This document shows positions 7,972 to 14,305 of a DNA stretch of 18,740 nucleotides, piece after piece (position 1 is the stretch's first letter; every line of letters begins with the position of its first letter). Below the pieces are notes generated by a model. It did not search any database and was not told the DNA's origin. It was given only the letters and a program-made list of their open reading frames with translations. Source of the DNA: Clostridium sp. CAG:411 (lineage in GTDB: Bacteria > Bacillota > Clostridia > Lachnospirales > Lachnospiraceae); NCBI GenBank assembly GCA_000437275.1, contig FR899635.1:1-18740 (forward strand). Reading direction: 5' to 3'. A program made the translations under genes and the position numbers.

Positions 7972-9081
7972 TTACTGCACTGCATTAAAGTTAATTGGTA
8001 AAATTAAATAAATATAATTTTCATCCTTATCTTTGATAAAACAAGGGGCTTTCGGATTAAATAAATAAATATCGACCGTTTCGTCATCAATTACACGAAG
8101 CGCATCCATAAGAAACTTAGGATTAAAGCCGATTAAAATATCTTTTCCCTCTTTTTTAATATCTAAGTCCTCTTTCATAGATCCCATATTAGAATTTATC
8201 TTTAATTCCAAATTTTCATCTTGGAAATTTAAAACAATTGGAGTCTTATCCACTTCACGAATCAATAAAGATGCACGATCAATACAACTTAACAGCTCTT
8301 TATTATTTACATTAACTTTAGTCACGTAGTTGTCTGAAAGCATTTGCTCAATTTTGTAATACTCACCCTCGATCAATCTTGACAATACAGTTGTATGGTC
8401 AAAGGAGAATAAGATATGTTTATTGGTAAAGGAAATTGTAACAATCTGATCCATTTCTCCTGATAGAATCTTACTGATTTCCTGCAATGTTTTTCCAGGA
8501 ACGATAACACGAGTACCTTCGTAGGATTCATGCAATTGAATCTTACGAATAGAAATACGGTGTCCATCCAGTGATACCACTTTAAAAATATCACCTTTAA
8601 TTTCAAACAATTCTCCTGTCATAATCTTGTTGCTTTCATTATCAGAAACAGAAAATATTGTTTGGTGAATAATTTCTTTTAAAGCAAAGTCAGAAACACG
8701 AATCGATTTGTCTGTTTCCACTGTTGGAAGTAACGGAAATTCATCACTAGCTTTTCCCATTAAATTAAACTTTGCTTTTTCACATTGAATATTAGCCATA
8801 AATGAATCATTGGTTGTAAAGGTTACGTCACTATCCGGTAACTTACGAATAATTTCAGAGAACAGCTTGGCATTAATTGCAATGCTACCATTTTCGATAA
8901 TTTCACCTTTTACAATGGTTTCAATACCCAATTCCTGATTATTGGAAATTAATTTAATAATGTTATCCTGTGCTTCTATTACAATACATTCCAAAATAGG
9001 TAAGGTAGTCTTGGATGTAACTGCGCGTAATGAAATATTAACACTATTGAGTAAATCCGTTTTTTTACATCTAATTTGCAT
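7972..9081 (-). CDS. dnaN: DNA polymerase III beta subunit (sliding clamp)
   Basis: The 369-aa protein forms the ring-shaped processivity clamp that tethers DNA polymerase III and other partners to DNA. The N-terminus MQIRCKKTDLLNSVNISLRA and internal segments such as TLPILECIVIEA, RKLPDSDVTF and the near-C-terminal YLILPINF are typical of the three-domain clamp. It ends with a few extra residues (NAVQ) beyond the usual LPxR-like end. An AAGGAG site precedes the ATG. A terminator follows dnaA upstream, so dnaN probably has its own promoter; a TATAAT lies at 9131-9136 on the minus strand without a good -35. A DnaA box (9085-9093) lies 4 nt in front of the start codon, overlapping the leader. 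Confidence 0.97.
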   Translation of the reverse strand: MQIRCKKTDLLNSVNISLRAVTSKTTLPILECIVIEAQDNIIKLISNNQELGIETIVKGEIIENGSIAINAKLFSEIIRKLPDSDVTFTTNDSFMANIQCEKAKFNLMGKASDEFPLLPTVETDKSIRVSDFALKEIIHQTIFSVSDNESNKIMTGELFEIKGDIFKVVSLDGHRISIRKIQLHESYEGTRVIVPGKTLQEISKILSGEMDQIVTISFTNKHILFSFDHTTVLSRLIEGEYYKIEQMLSDNYVTKVNVNNKELLSCIDRASLLIREVDKTPIVLNFQDENLELKINSNMGSMKEDLDIKKEGKDILIGFNPKFLMDALRVIDDETVDIYLFNPKAPCFIKDKDENYIYLILPINFNAVQ

Positions 9082-9084
9082 GGT

Positions 9085-9243
9085 TGTGAATAACTCCTTT
9101 CGAGCATAAGTTCATATAGATAATTAATTAATTATAGTATTCGTATTAATAGGGGGTGTGAAAATGTGAATAACCGCTGAATCTTAGAAAAGACATGCTT
9201 TGCGGAGATTCACAAAATGTGAATTTTACTCTTTAAACTAGTT
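9085..9243 (-). other. oriC2-type region with DnaA boxes and candidate unwinding element
   Basis: The gap between dnaN and the dnaA terminator is rich in DnaA-box cores. TTATTCACA occurs on the minus strand at 9165-9173 and 9085-9093, and ATTTTCACA at 9157-9165. An inverted pair ATTCACA/TGTGAAT lies at 9208-9224. Next to the 9157-9173 boxes is a run of five G (9152-9156). Reading the plus strand 3' to 5' from G9152 gives triplets GAT, AAT, TAT, GCT, TAT, GAT, then an AT-only stretch near 9121-9136. This is the box, GC-rich, DnaA-trio, AT-rich order known for the Bacillus basal unwinding system, in the same orientation relative to dnaA and dnaN. A TATAAT (9131-9136) inside the AT-rich part may be the dnaN -10. 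Confidence 0.6.
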
Positions 9244-9292
9244 GAAAAAGAGTGAATAGAATCTGGGGGGAATCCCCAAGGATTCTATCCAC
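9244..9292 (-). terminator. Intrinsic terminator after dnaA
   Basis: In minus-strand RNA, GUG (9292-9290) through the arms 9288-9281 and 9263-9256 forms an 8-bp AUAGAAUC/GAUUCUAU stem. It is topped by UGGGG/CCCCA with a small bulge and flanked by an outer GUG/CAC pair after one mismatch. UCUUUUUC follows at 9251-9244. It lies about 26 nt past the dnaA stop, indicating that dnaA is transcribed separately from dnaN. The outer arm also contains CTATCCACA (9285-9293, plus strand), one base from a perfect DnaA box. Confidence 0.75.
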
Positions 9293-9318
9293 ACAAAATT
9301 CACATAAAGATTCACAAA

Positions 9319-10725
9319 TTACTGTGGATTAATTTTCTTCTTAAGAACATCAATGACACTTTGCAAAGAAGTGTCTGTCTTGAGGTCTTCAGAAATCTTA
9401 TTAAATCCATGAAGAATTGTAGAATGATCACGTTTACCAAGCTTGTCTCCAATTTCTTTCAGGGAAATCTCTGTCAAATCTCTACATAGGTACATACAGA
9501 TTTGTCTTGGATGTGCAATATTTCTGCTTTTCTTTGAGGAAAGAATGTCAGCAGGGGTAATTCCAAAGTGTTCTGCAACAATTTCCGTAATGGATTCTAC
9601 GGTCACATTTTTCTTTACATCAGAGGAAATTAAATCTTTTAAAACCTCTTCTGCAAGAACCACGTTTACTTCTATATTTTTTAATCTGGAGACTGCAACA
9701 ATTTTTGTCAAAGCTCCTTCAATTTCACGAATGTTAGACTTTACATTGGTAGCAATATATTTAAGGACTTCATCATCAATGGTGTATCCTTCCAGTTCCC
9801 CCTTTTTGCGGAGAATCGCCATACGTGTTTCATAATCAGGTGCCTGTATATCAACCTGAAGCCCCCATTCAAAGCGGGAACGCAGACGTTCTTCCAAGGT
9901 TTCAAACTCTTTTGGTGGTTTATCACTGGAAATGATAATTTGCTTCTTTGATTCATGGAGAGCATTAAACGTATGGAAAAATTCTTCCTGCGTACTTTCC
10001 TTTCCTATAATAAACTGTATATCATCGATCAGCAGAATATCAATGTTACGGTACTTCTTACGAAACTCCTGTATAGAGGAAGTATCCGAACGATTACGAA
10101 TGGCTTCAATCAGCTCATTTGTAAAGACTTCGCTGGTTACATAAAGTACCTTTGCGTCTCTGTTGTGATCCAGTACATAATGTGCAATGGAATGCATTAA
10201 ATGGGTTTTACCAAGTCCCACGCCTCCGTAGATAAATAGAGGATTGTATACTTCTGCAGGGCTTTCTGCAACAGCCAATGATGCAGCGTGTGCCAGACTA
10301 TTGTTGCTACCAACCACAAAGGTATCAAAGGTATAACGGGGGTTTAGTGAAGTCGCAATGTTTTGTGGACTATTCAAATAGGAGGAATCAGATGCTTTTT
10401 TTGTCTTTTGTTCTACTGGTTCTTCTGCTTCACGTTCCTTTAAATCGCGGGCAAGCTCAAATTTTAGTTCAAAATGTTCACCCATAACTTCCTCAATCGT
10501 AACCTGTAAGGGAACAGAAAACTTTGTAGTTATGTAAGGTATACTGGCTGTGCCAACCTTAGCCTCGTCAACCGAAACAGTAATAACACCGGCTTCTACT
10601 GAATAAATCTTAAGTGGTTGAAGCCATGTACGAAAAACAACTTCAGAAATGGAGTGTTCCGTTTTTACTTGTTGTAAAATTGTATCCCAATTTGCGATTA
10701 GCGTTTCTTTCATATTTGTACCCAT
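9319..10725 (-). CDS. dnaA: Chromosomal replication initiator protein DnaA
   Basis: DnaA binds 9-bp boxes at oriC, opens the duplex and recruits helicase. The protein is 468 aa. Domain I (about 1-90) is followed by a short acidic/lysine linker (about 95-125). The AAA+ domain has Walker A GGVGLGKT (167-174) and Walker B LLIDDIQF (231-238), with SRFEWGL downstream. Domain IV contains the box-binding helix-turn-helix KRDHSTILHG (431-440). Two in-frame ATGs are possible: 10725 (used here) and 10713. The second gives MKETLIANW, closer to usual DnaA starts, with GGG about 7 nt ahead. Neither has a strong Shine-Dalgarno. The upstream region holds many DnaA boxes, consistent with autoregulation. Confidence 0.97.
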   Translation of the reverse strand: MGTNMKETLIANWDTILQQVKTEHSISEVVFRTWLQPLKIYSVEAGVITVSVDEAKVGTASIPYITTKFSVPLQVTIEEVMGEHFELKFELARDLKEREAEEPVEQKTKKASDSSYLNSPQNIATSLNPRYTFDTFVVGSNNSLAHAASLAVAESPAEVYNPLFIYGGVGLGKTHLMHSIAHYVLDHNRDAKVLYVTSEVFTNELIEAIRNRSDTSSIQEFRKKYRNIDILLIDDIQFIIGKESTQEEFFHTFNALHESKKQIIISSDKPPKEFETLEERLRSRFEWGLQVDIQAPDYETRMAILRKKGELEGYTIDDEVLKYIATNVKSNIREIEGALTKIVAVSRLKNIEVNVVLAEEVLKDLISSDVKKNVTVESITEIVAEHFGITPADILSSKKSRNIAHPRQICMYLCRDLTEISLKEIGDKLGKRDHSTILHGFNKISEDLKTDTSLQSVIDVLKKKINPQ

Positions 10726-10756
10726 TGCATATCATGGAGCAAAATGCTGATGATAT

Positions 10757-10793
10757 TGCCACAAACATATCTATGGAAGAAAGTTTCGTGGCA
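10757..10793 (-). promoter_or_regulatory. Hairpin in the dnaA 5' leader
   Basis: On the minus strand TGCCAC (10793-10788), a single bulged G and AAAC pair with GTTT and GTGGCA (10766-10757). This gives a 10-bp stem around a 16-nt loop, about 31 nt before the dnaA ATG. It lies inside the leader predicted from the dnaA promoter. A role in stability or translation control is only a possibility. Confidence 0.35.
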
Positions 10794-10859
10794 TCCTTTC
10801 GTTTAATTTTTCTTCCAAAGTCTAAAGCGGCCCAATAATTAGGCAGACATATTTACTTT

Positions 10860-10888
10860 ATTTTATACTAAAATTCAGTTTTTTTCAA
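10860..10888 (-). promoter_or_regulatory. Candidate dnaA promoter
   Basis: On the minus strand TTGAAA (10883-10888) and TAAAAT (10860-10865) are spaced by 17 nt, each a 5/6 match to consensus. Transcription would start near 10853, giving a leader of about 128 nt. DnaA boxes begin 30 bp upstream at 10918, so DnaA binding could affect this promoter. Confidence 0.5.
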
Positions 10889-10917
10889 TGGCAGTTACAA
10901 TTTTTTGCGGATAGATA

Positions 10918-11112
10918 TGTGCATAACAAAAGGAAAAGCTGTGGAAAATAAAAAAAACGATGTTTATTCACAAAAATGTGTATAAACTTATACCAATGAA
11001 TCACAGTGTCGAAAAATGTTGAAGATTCAACAAAAAATGGCGTTCGGGATTCTGGTTATCCACGAAATCATAAACATTTATCCACAACTTATCAACAAAA
11101 TGTGGATAAGTT
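10918..11112. other. oriC: oriC1: DnaA-box cluster between dnaA and rpmH
   Basis: Seven sites match TTWTNCACA or differ by one base: TTATGCACA (10918-10926, minus), TTTTCCACA (10940-10948, minus), TTATTCACA (10964-10972, plus), TTATACACA (10977-10985, minus), TTATCCACG (11056-11064, plus), and perfect TTATCCACA at 11078-11086 (plus) and 11101-11109 (minus). An eighth near-box TTATCAACA lies at 11089-11097. The last group forms a dyad with arms AACTTATC/GATAAGTT (11086-11093 and 11105-11112). A further palindrome TGTTGAA-GA-TTCAACA sits at 11017-11032. The cluster lies exactly where gene orientation flips, in the 583-bp gene-free gap between dnaA and rpmH, as in other Bacillota origins. Confidence 0.9.
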
Positions 11113-11146
11113 GATAACTACCTTCCACAGTGTGTGTAAATTGCAG

Positions 11147-11202
11147 TTTTAGGGGTAAAAATGTTGTTTTCTGTTCACAAAACCTATTTTAGGGCAAAAA
11201 TG
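11147..11202. repeat. Imperfect direct repeat in the origin gap
   Basis: TTTTAGGGGTAAAAATG (11147-11163) recurs as TTTTAGGGCAAAAATG (11187-11202), 40 bp apart. Both lie between the DnaA-box dyad and the rpmH promoter. The function is unknown; the repeats could be protein-binding sites or part of the origin. Confidence 0.5.
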
Positions 11203-11214
11203 GGAATAAAAAGC

Positions 11215-11243
11215 TTGACGAAAAAATGATTTCATACTATAAT
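11215..11243 (+). promoter_or_regulatory. rpmH promoter
   Basis: TTGACG (11215-11220), a 17-nt spacer and a perfect TATAAT (11238-11243) form a strong sigma-A-type promoter. Transcription would start near 11250, about 60 nt before the rpmH ATG. It probably also drives rnpA and downstream genes by read-through. Confidence 0.85.
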
Positions 11244-11308
11244 GAGTCGTGATATTTAGTTATAATAGTCTAAATATGCCTATACTATTTTTAAGGAGGT
11301 GCAGCAAT

Positions 11309-11443
11309 ATGAAGATGACATTTCAGCCAAAGAAGAGATCAAGATCAAAGGTTCATGGTTTTAGAGCTAGAATGAGCACTAAGAGTGGAAGAAAAGTTTT
11401 AGCTAGCAGAAGAGCAAAGGGAAGAAAGAAATTATCCGCTTAG
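11309..11443 (+). CDS. rpmH: 50S ribosomal protein L34
   Basis: The 44-aa basic protein reads MKMTFQPKKRSRSKVHGF at its start and continues with RARMSTKSGRKVLASRRAKG, the near-invariant L34 pattern. It is a small structural protein of the large ribosomal subunit. The start at 11309 is chosen because a perfect AAGGAGGT (11293-11300) lies 8 nt upstream and the family begins here. The longer open frame from 11249 would start before the ribosome binding site and is rejected. It is the first gene of the rightward rpmH-rnpA-yidD-yidC-khpB cluster, divergent from dnaA across the origin. Confidence 0.98.
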   Translation: MKMTFQPKKRSRSKVHGFRARMSTKSGRKVLASRRAKGRKKLSA

Positions 11444-11470
11444 GTCGCAATATTTGTGGCCTTTTGTTTT
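11443..11470 (+). terminator. Attenuator-like terminator between rpmH and rnpA
   Basis: GGUCGC (11443-11448) pairs with GUGGCC (11456-11461) using two G-U wobbles, around a 7-nt loop, followed by UUUUGUUUU (11462-11470). It begins at the last base of the rpmH stop codon. A leaky terminator here would yield more L34 mRNA than RNase P protein mRNA, a ratio pattern known from other bacteria. Confidence 0.55.
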
Positions 11471-11522
11471 CTATGAATAATTTTTTGAGACAAGAACAGC
11501 TTTAGAATTGGAGATTTTGAAA

Positions 11523-11864
11523 TTGTCAGAATCATTAAAAAAGAATCAGGATTTTCAAAAAGTATACAAATATGGAAAATCGTATGCCAACAAATATTTA
11601 GTTATGTATGTCATAAAGAATGAATTGAACAGAAATAGAATCGGTGTTTCCGTTAGTAAAAAAGTTGGTAATAGTGTTGTGAGACACCGATTGGCTAGAT
11701 TGATTAGAGAGAGTTTTCGATTGAATGGACACAAGTTTCAGTGTGGACTGGACATTGTAGTAATAGCTAGAAATACGGCAAAGGGAAAGAATTATTGGAA
11801 TATTAACAGTGCAGTAATGCATTTAGGTAAGCTTCATAATATTTTGGATGAAAAGATGATGTAA
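11523..11864 (+). CDS. rnpA: Ribonuclease P protein component
   Basis: RnpA is the small basic protein that binds RNase P RNA and helps it cleave tRNA 5' leaders. The core VSVSKKVGNSVVRHRLARLIRESF matches the RNR signature region (key part KKVGNSVVRHR), but the usual RNR is RHR. The start is TTG. I choose TTG 11523, giving MSESLKKNQDFQKVYKYGKS, because GGAG (11510-11513) sits 9 nt upstream and the family starts close to here. An upstream in-frame TTG at 11508 would add five residues (MEILK) and is the alternative. With the chosen start the protein is 113 aa, a normal length. The stop codon abuts the yidD ATG. Confidence 0.92.
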   Translation: MSESLKKNQDFQKVYKYGKSYANKYLVMYVIKNELNRNRIGVSVSKKVGNSVVRHRLARLIRESFRLNGHKFQCGLDIVVIARNTAKGKNYWNINSAVMHLGKLHNILDEKMM

Positions 11865-12077
11865 ATGAGAAAAGTATTAATTTTTTTAATTAAGATATAT
11901 CGTAAATTTTTATCTCCTTTAAAGGGGCATAGTACCTGTATTTATACACCTACCTGTTCGCAATATGCCATAGAGGCATTGGAAAAGCATGGTGTGATAA
12001 AGGGAAGTTTATTGACTGTGTGGCGTATTCTGCGCTGTAATCCTTTTGCGAAGGGTGGTTACGATCCAGTTCCCTAG
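11865..12077 (+). CDS. yidD: Membrane protein insertion efficiency factor YidD
   Basis: The 70-aa protein is a small peripheral membrane protein that assists YidC-dependent insertion. It begins with an amphipathic or hydrophobic helix (VLIFLIKIYRKFLSPL) and carries the family signature CIYTPTCSQYAIEALEKHG (C25, C31), then RCNPFAKGGYDPVP at the end (C58). The ATG directly follows the rnpA stop codon (TAAATG), so translation is probably coupled. yidC starts 31 nt downstream, placing the two functional partners side by side. Confidence 0.96.
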   Translation: MRKVLIFLIKIYRKFLSPLKGHSTCIYTPTCSQYAIEALEKHGVIKGSLLTVWRILRCNPFAKGGYDPVP

Positions 12078-12108
12078 GGTGAAAAGCAAACTCAAGGAGG
12101 ATTAGAAC

Positions 12109-13329
12109 GTGTTTAGTTTTTATTTGACACAGTATAGTGGCAAGTTTTTAGGACCGATTGCAAAGGTACTCGGTTACATTATGAGTGCGATTTATAATTT
12201 TTTAGCACATTTTGGTATTGAGAACGCTGCGGTAAGTATCATTATATTTACATTCAGTATTAACCTTTTGATGTTGCCATTTACAATTAAGCAGCAAAAG
12301 TTTTCTAAAATGCAGTCAAGGATGCAGCCTGAGATGCAAAAGATTCAGGAAAAGTATAAAGGAAAGAAAGATAATGCTTCCATGTATGCACAGCAGGAAG
12401 AAATGAAAGCATTGTATGAAAAATATGGAACATCAGCTTCAAGCGGATGTTTACCGATGATTATTACAATGATCGTATTCTTTGCATTGTACCGTGTTAT
12501 TTATGCAATTCCTGCATATGTACCACAGATTAAAGAAATTTACGAGACAATCGCAAATTTAACAACTGGAAATAAGGATGCATTACAATATTTATTAGAT
12601 AATGGAAAAAGTCTGAATGTTAGCACCATTACATGGAGTAGTGCTACATTAGATACATTTAGAGATAATTCTAACTATATCATTGATGTATTTACAAAGT
12701 TTGGTCGTGAAAATTGGGAGGCATTTGCACAGTTCTTTTCAGGAGATCAGCTTTCTGTAGTTACAACAAATGCAGATAAGATTATGCATGTAAATGGTAT
12801 TTTTGGAAACTTAAACCTTGCAGAGACACCTTTGACAAAGCCATGGCCAGGGTTGCTTATTCCGATTCTTTCGGTTGTATTGCAGTATGTACAGACACAT
12901 TTTATGATGGCAAAACAGACCATTGATCCATCAAATCCATCTGCAGCAACTATGAAGTCTATGAATACAGTTATGCCTTTAATGTCAGGATTTTTCTGTT
13001 TGATGTTCCCGATTGGTAATGGTATATATCTGTTGTCAAGTAGTGCATTTCGTATTATTCAGCAGCTCTTTGTAAATAAATATATGGACAAGATGGATAT
13101 GGATGAAGAGATTGCTAAAAATATGGAAAAGGCACAGAAGAAGAGAGAGAGACTACATTTAGAAGCTTCGGATGGAAGTATTAAAAGTGTAGCAAACATG
13201 CGTACCAACTCTAGTGTGAAAGATATTGCAAAGATGGATACAAGTAAGAAAGAAGCAAAGGATGATGCATCTTATGAAAAGGGAAGTATTGCTTCGATTG
13301 CACACATGATGGATAAACGCAAGGATTGA
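12109..13329 (+). CDS. yidC: Membrane protein insertase YidC/OxaA
   Basis: YidC inserts and folds proteins in the cytoplasmic membrane, alone or with SecYEG. The 406-aa protein starts with GTG behind AAGGAGG (12094-12100) at 8-nt spacing. Hydrophobic segments are near 40-60, 115-135, 246-266 and 288-320, after an amphipathic region at 15-33. The cytoplasmic loop after the first core segment is charged (QQKFSKMQSRMQPEMQKIQEK). The loop at about 137-245 is long. There is no lipoprotein cysteine at the N-terminus, unlike Bacillus SpoIIIJ. The groove position normally held by a conserved arginine (R366 in E. coli) appears to be N52 in TFSINLLMLPFTIKQQ. A roughly 80-residue charged, Lys/Met/Ala-rich C-terminal tail follows. 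Confidence 0.96.
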   Translation: MFSFYLTQYSGKFLGPIAKVLGYIMSAIYNFLAHFGIENAAVSIIIFTFSINLLMLPFTIKQQKFSKMQSRMQPEMQKIQEKYKGKKDNASMYAQQEEMKALYEKYGTSASSGCLPMIITMIVFFALYRVIYAIPAYVPQIKEIYETIANLTTGNKDALQYLLDNGKSLNVSTITWSSATLDTFRDNSNYIIDVFTKFGRENWEAFAQFFSGDQLSVVTTNADKIMHVNGIFGNLNLAETPLTKPWPGLLIPILSVVLQYVQTHFMMAKQTIDPSNPSAATMKSMNTVMPLMSGFFCLMFPIGNGIYLLSSSAFRIIQQLFVNKYMDKMDMDEEIAKNMEKAQKKRERLHLEASDGSIKSVANMRTNSSVKDIAKMDTSKKEAKDDASYEKGSIASIAHMMDKRKD

Positions 13330-13346
13330 AATAAGGGGGATTAAAG

Positions 13347-14246
13347 ATGGAGTGGGTTGAATTTACAGGAAAAAATGTTGCTGAGGCATTGGATATTGCT
13401 TTAGATCAGTTTGGTACTTCCAGTGATAATGTAGATTATGAAGTAATTGAAAAAGAAACGAATGGTCTTTTAGGATTGTTTGCAAAGCCTGCTAAAATTC
13501 GAGTACGTTTAAAAGAAAATGAAGAAACAGCAGAAATTATAGAACGTGTTACAAAGGCAGAGCAAGCGGATACCACAGAAGAAGTTGAGGTAGCAAAAGA
13601 GCAGAACGAAAGTGTTGAGATTCAGTCACTTGGGGAAACTGCAATAGAGTTTCTGAAAAAAGTTTGTCTGCATATGGGTGTGGAAGCTGAATTTGAAGTA
13701 CAGTGTAATGACCTAGAAAACCGTATTGATATTAATATTGTTGGTAAAGATATGGGATTGCTTATTGGTAAGAGAGGACAAACACTGGATTCTTTACAGT
13801 ATTTAACTAGCTTGGTTGTCAATAAAGAGAGCAGCACTTATTGTAAAGTTAAATTGGATACCGAAAATTATAGAGCAAGAAGAAAAGAAACATTGGAGAA
13901 TCTTGCAAGAAATATTTCTTCCAAGGTAAAAAAGACTAGAAAACCTGTAGAATTAGAACCAATGAATCCATACGAGAGACGAATTATTCATTCTACGTTA
14001 CAGTATGACAAGATGGTTGAGACTTACAGTGAAGGTGAGGAGCCAAATCGTAAAGTTGTAGTTGCTCTAAAAAAAGGGTATCGAGATTATAACAATCGAA
14101 ATAATGGATATAAGAAATATAATCGAAATTACAAAAAGAGTAATTACAATAGAGGCGGATACGAAAAACGAAATTTTGAGCCAAGAGAAAATAGAGAAGC
14201 TCCAACAGAGACAGAAACGTCTGTTAAGGAAGACAGTAAAAAATAG
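13347..14246 (+). CDS. khpB: RNA-binding protein KhpB (Jag), KH and R3H domains
   Basis: The 299-aa protein has three domains: Jag-N (1-55, with WVEFTGKNVAEALDIAL and GLLGLFAKPAKI), a KH domain with the GKRG loop (141-144) in LLIGKRGQTLDSLQYL, and an R3H domain around R211 and H215 in NPYERRIIHS. An acidic linker spans about 57-92. The KhpB family binds RNA with KhpA and affects cell division and envelope control in Gram-positives. The C-terminus (about 244-283) is a low-complexity tail rich in Tyr, Asn, Arg, Lys and Gly, likely disordered and RNA-contacting. AAGGGGG precedes the ATG by about 7 nt. It is 17 nt behind yidC, the usual neighbour, and is followed by a strong hairpin. Confidence 0.95.
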   Translation: MEWVEFTGKNVAEALDIALDQFGTSSDNVDYEVIEKETNGLLGLFAKPAKIRVRLKENEETAEIIERVTKAEQADTTEEVEVAKEQNESVEIQSLGETAIEFLKKVCLHMGVEAEFEVQCNDLENRIDINIVGKDMGLLIGKRGQTLDSLQYLTSLVVNKESSTYCKVKLDTENYRARRKETLENLARNISSKVKKTRKPVELEPMNPYERRIIHSTLQYDKMVETYSEGEEPNRKVVVALKKGYRDYNNRNNGYKKYNRNYKKSNYNRGGYEKRNFEPRENREAPTETETSVKEDSKK

Positions 14247-14250
14247 AGAG

Positions 14251-14284
14251 AAAGAAGGGGTTTGTATAAACCCCTTCTTTTCGC
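14251..14284 (+). terminator. Strong hairpin between khpB and mnmE
   Basis: AAAGAAGGGGTTT (14251-14263) and AAACCCCTTCTTT (14268-14280) form a perfect 13-bp stem with a GTAT loop. If the A-T base pairs stay open, TTTT follows the G-C-rich stem. The free U-tract is short. It starts 4 nt after the khpB stop and ends about 22-25 nt before the mnmE ATG, leaving no room for a promoter between. Confidence 0.7.
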
Positions 14285-14305
14285 ATAGAAAGGTTTGATT
14301 CAAAT

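Noticed and set aside
11261..11266. Second TATAAT downstream of the rpmH promoter
   Set aside because: No -35 element lies at 16-18 nt upstream; the spot where it should be is the first TATAAT. Treated as chance AT-rich sequence.
11249..11308. N-terminal extension of rpmH from 11249
   Set aside because: It would start at or before the predicted transcription start and ignores the perfect AAGGAGGT at 11293-11300; L34 begins at 11309.
14067..14303. Minus-strand open frames opposite the khpB tail (14067-14303, 13993-14205)
   Set aside because: They mirror the low-complexity Asn/Tyr/Lys codons of khpB; the hydrophobic translations are a composition artefact and lack start signals.
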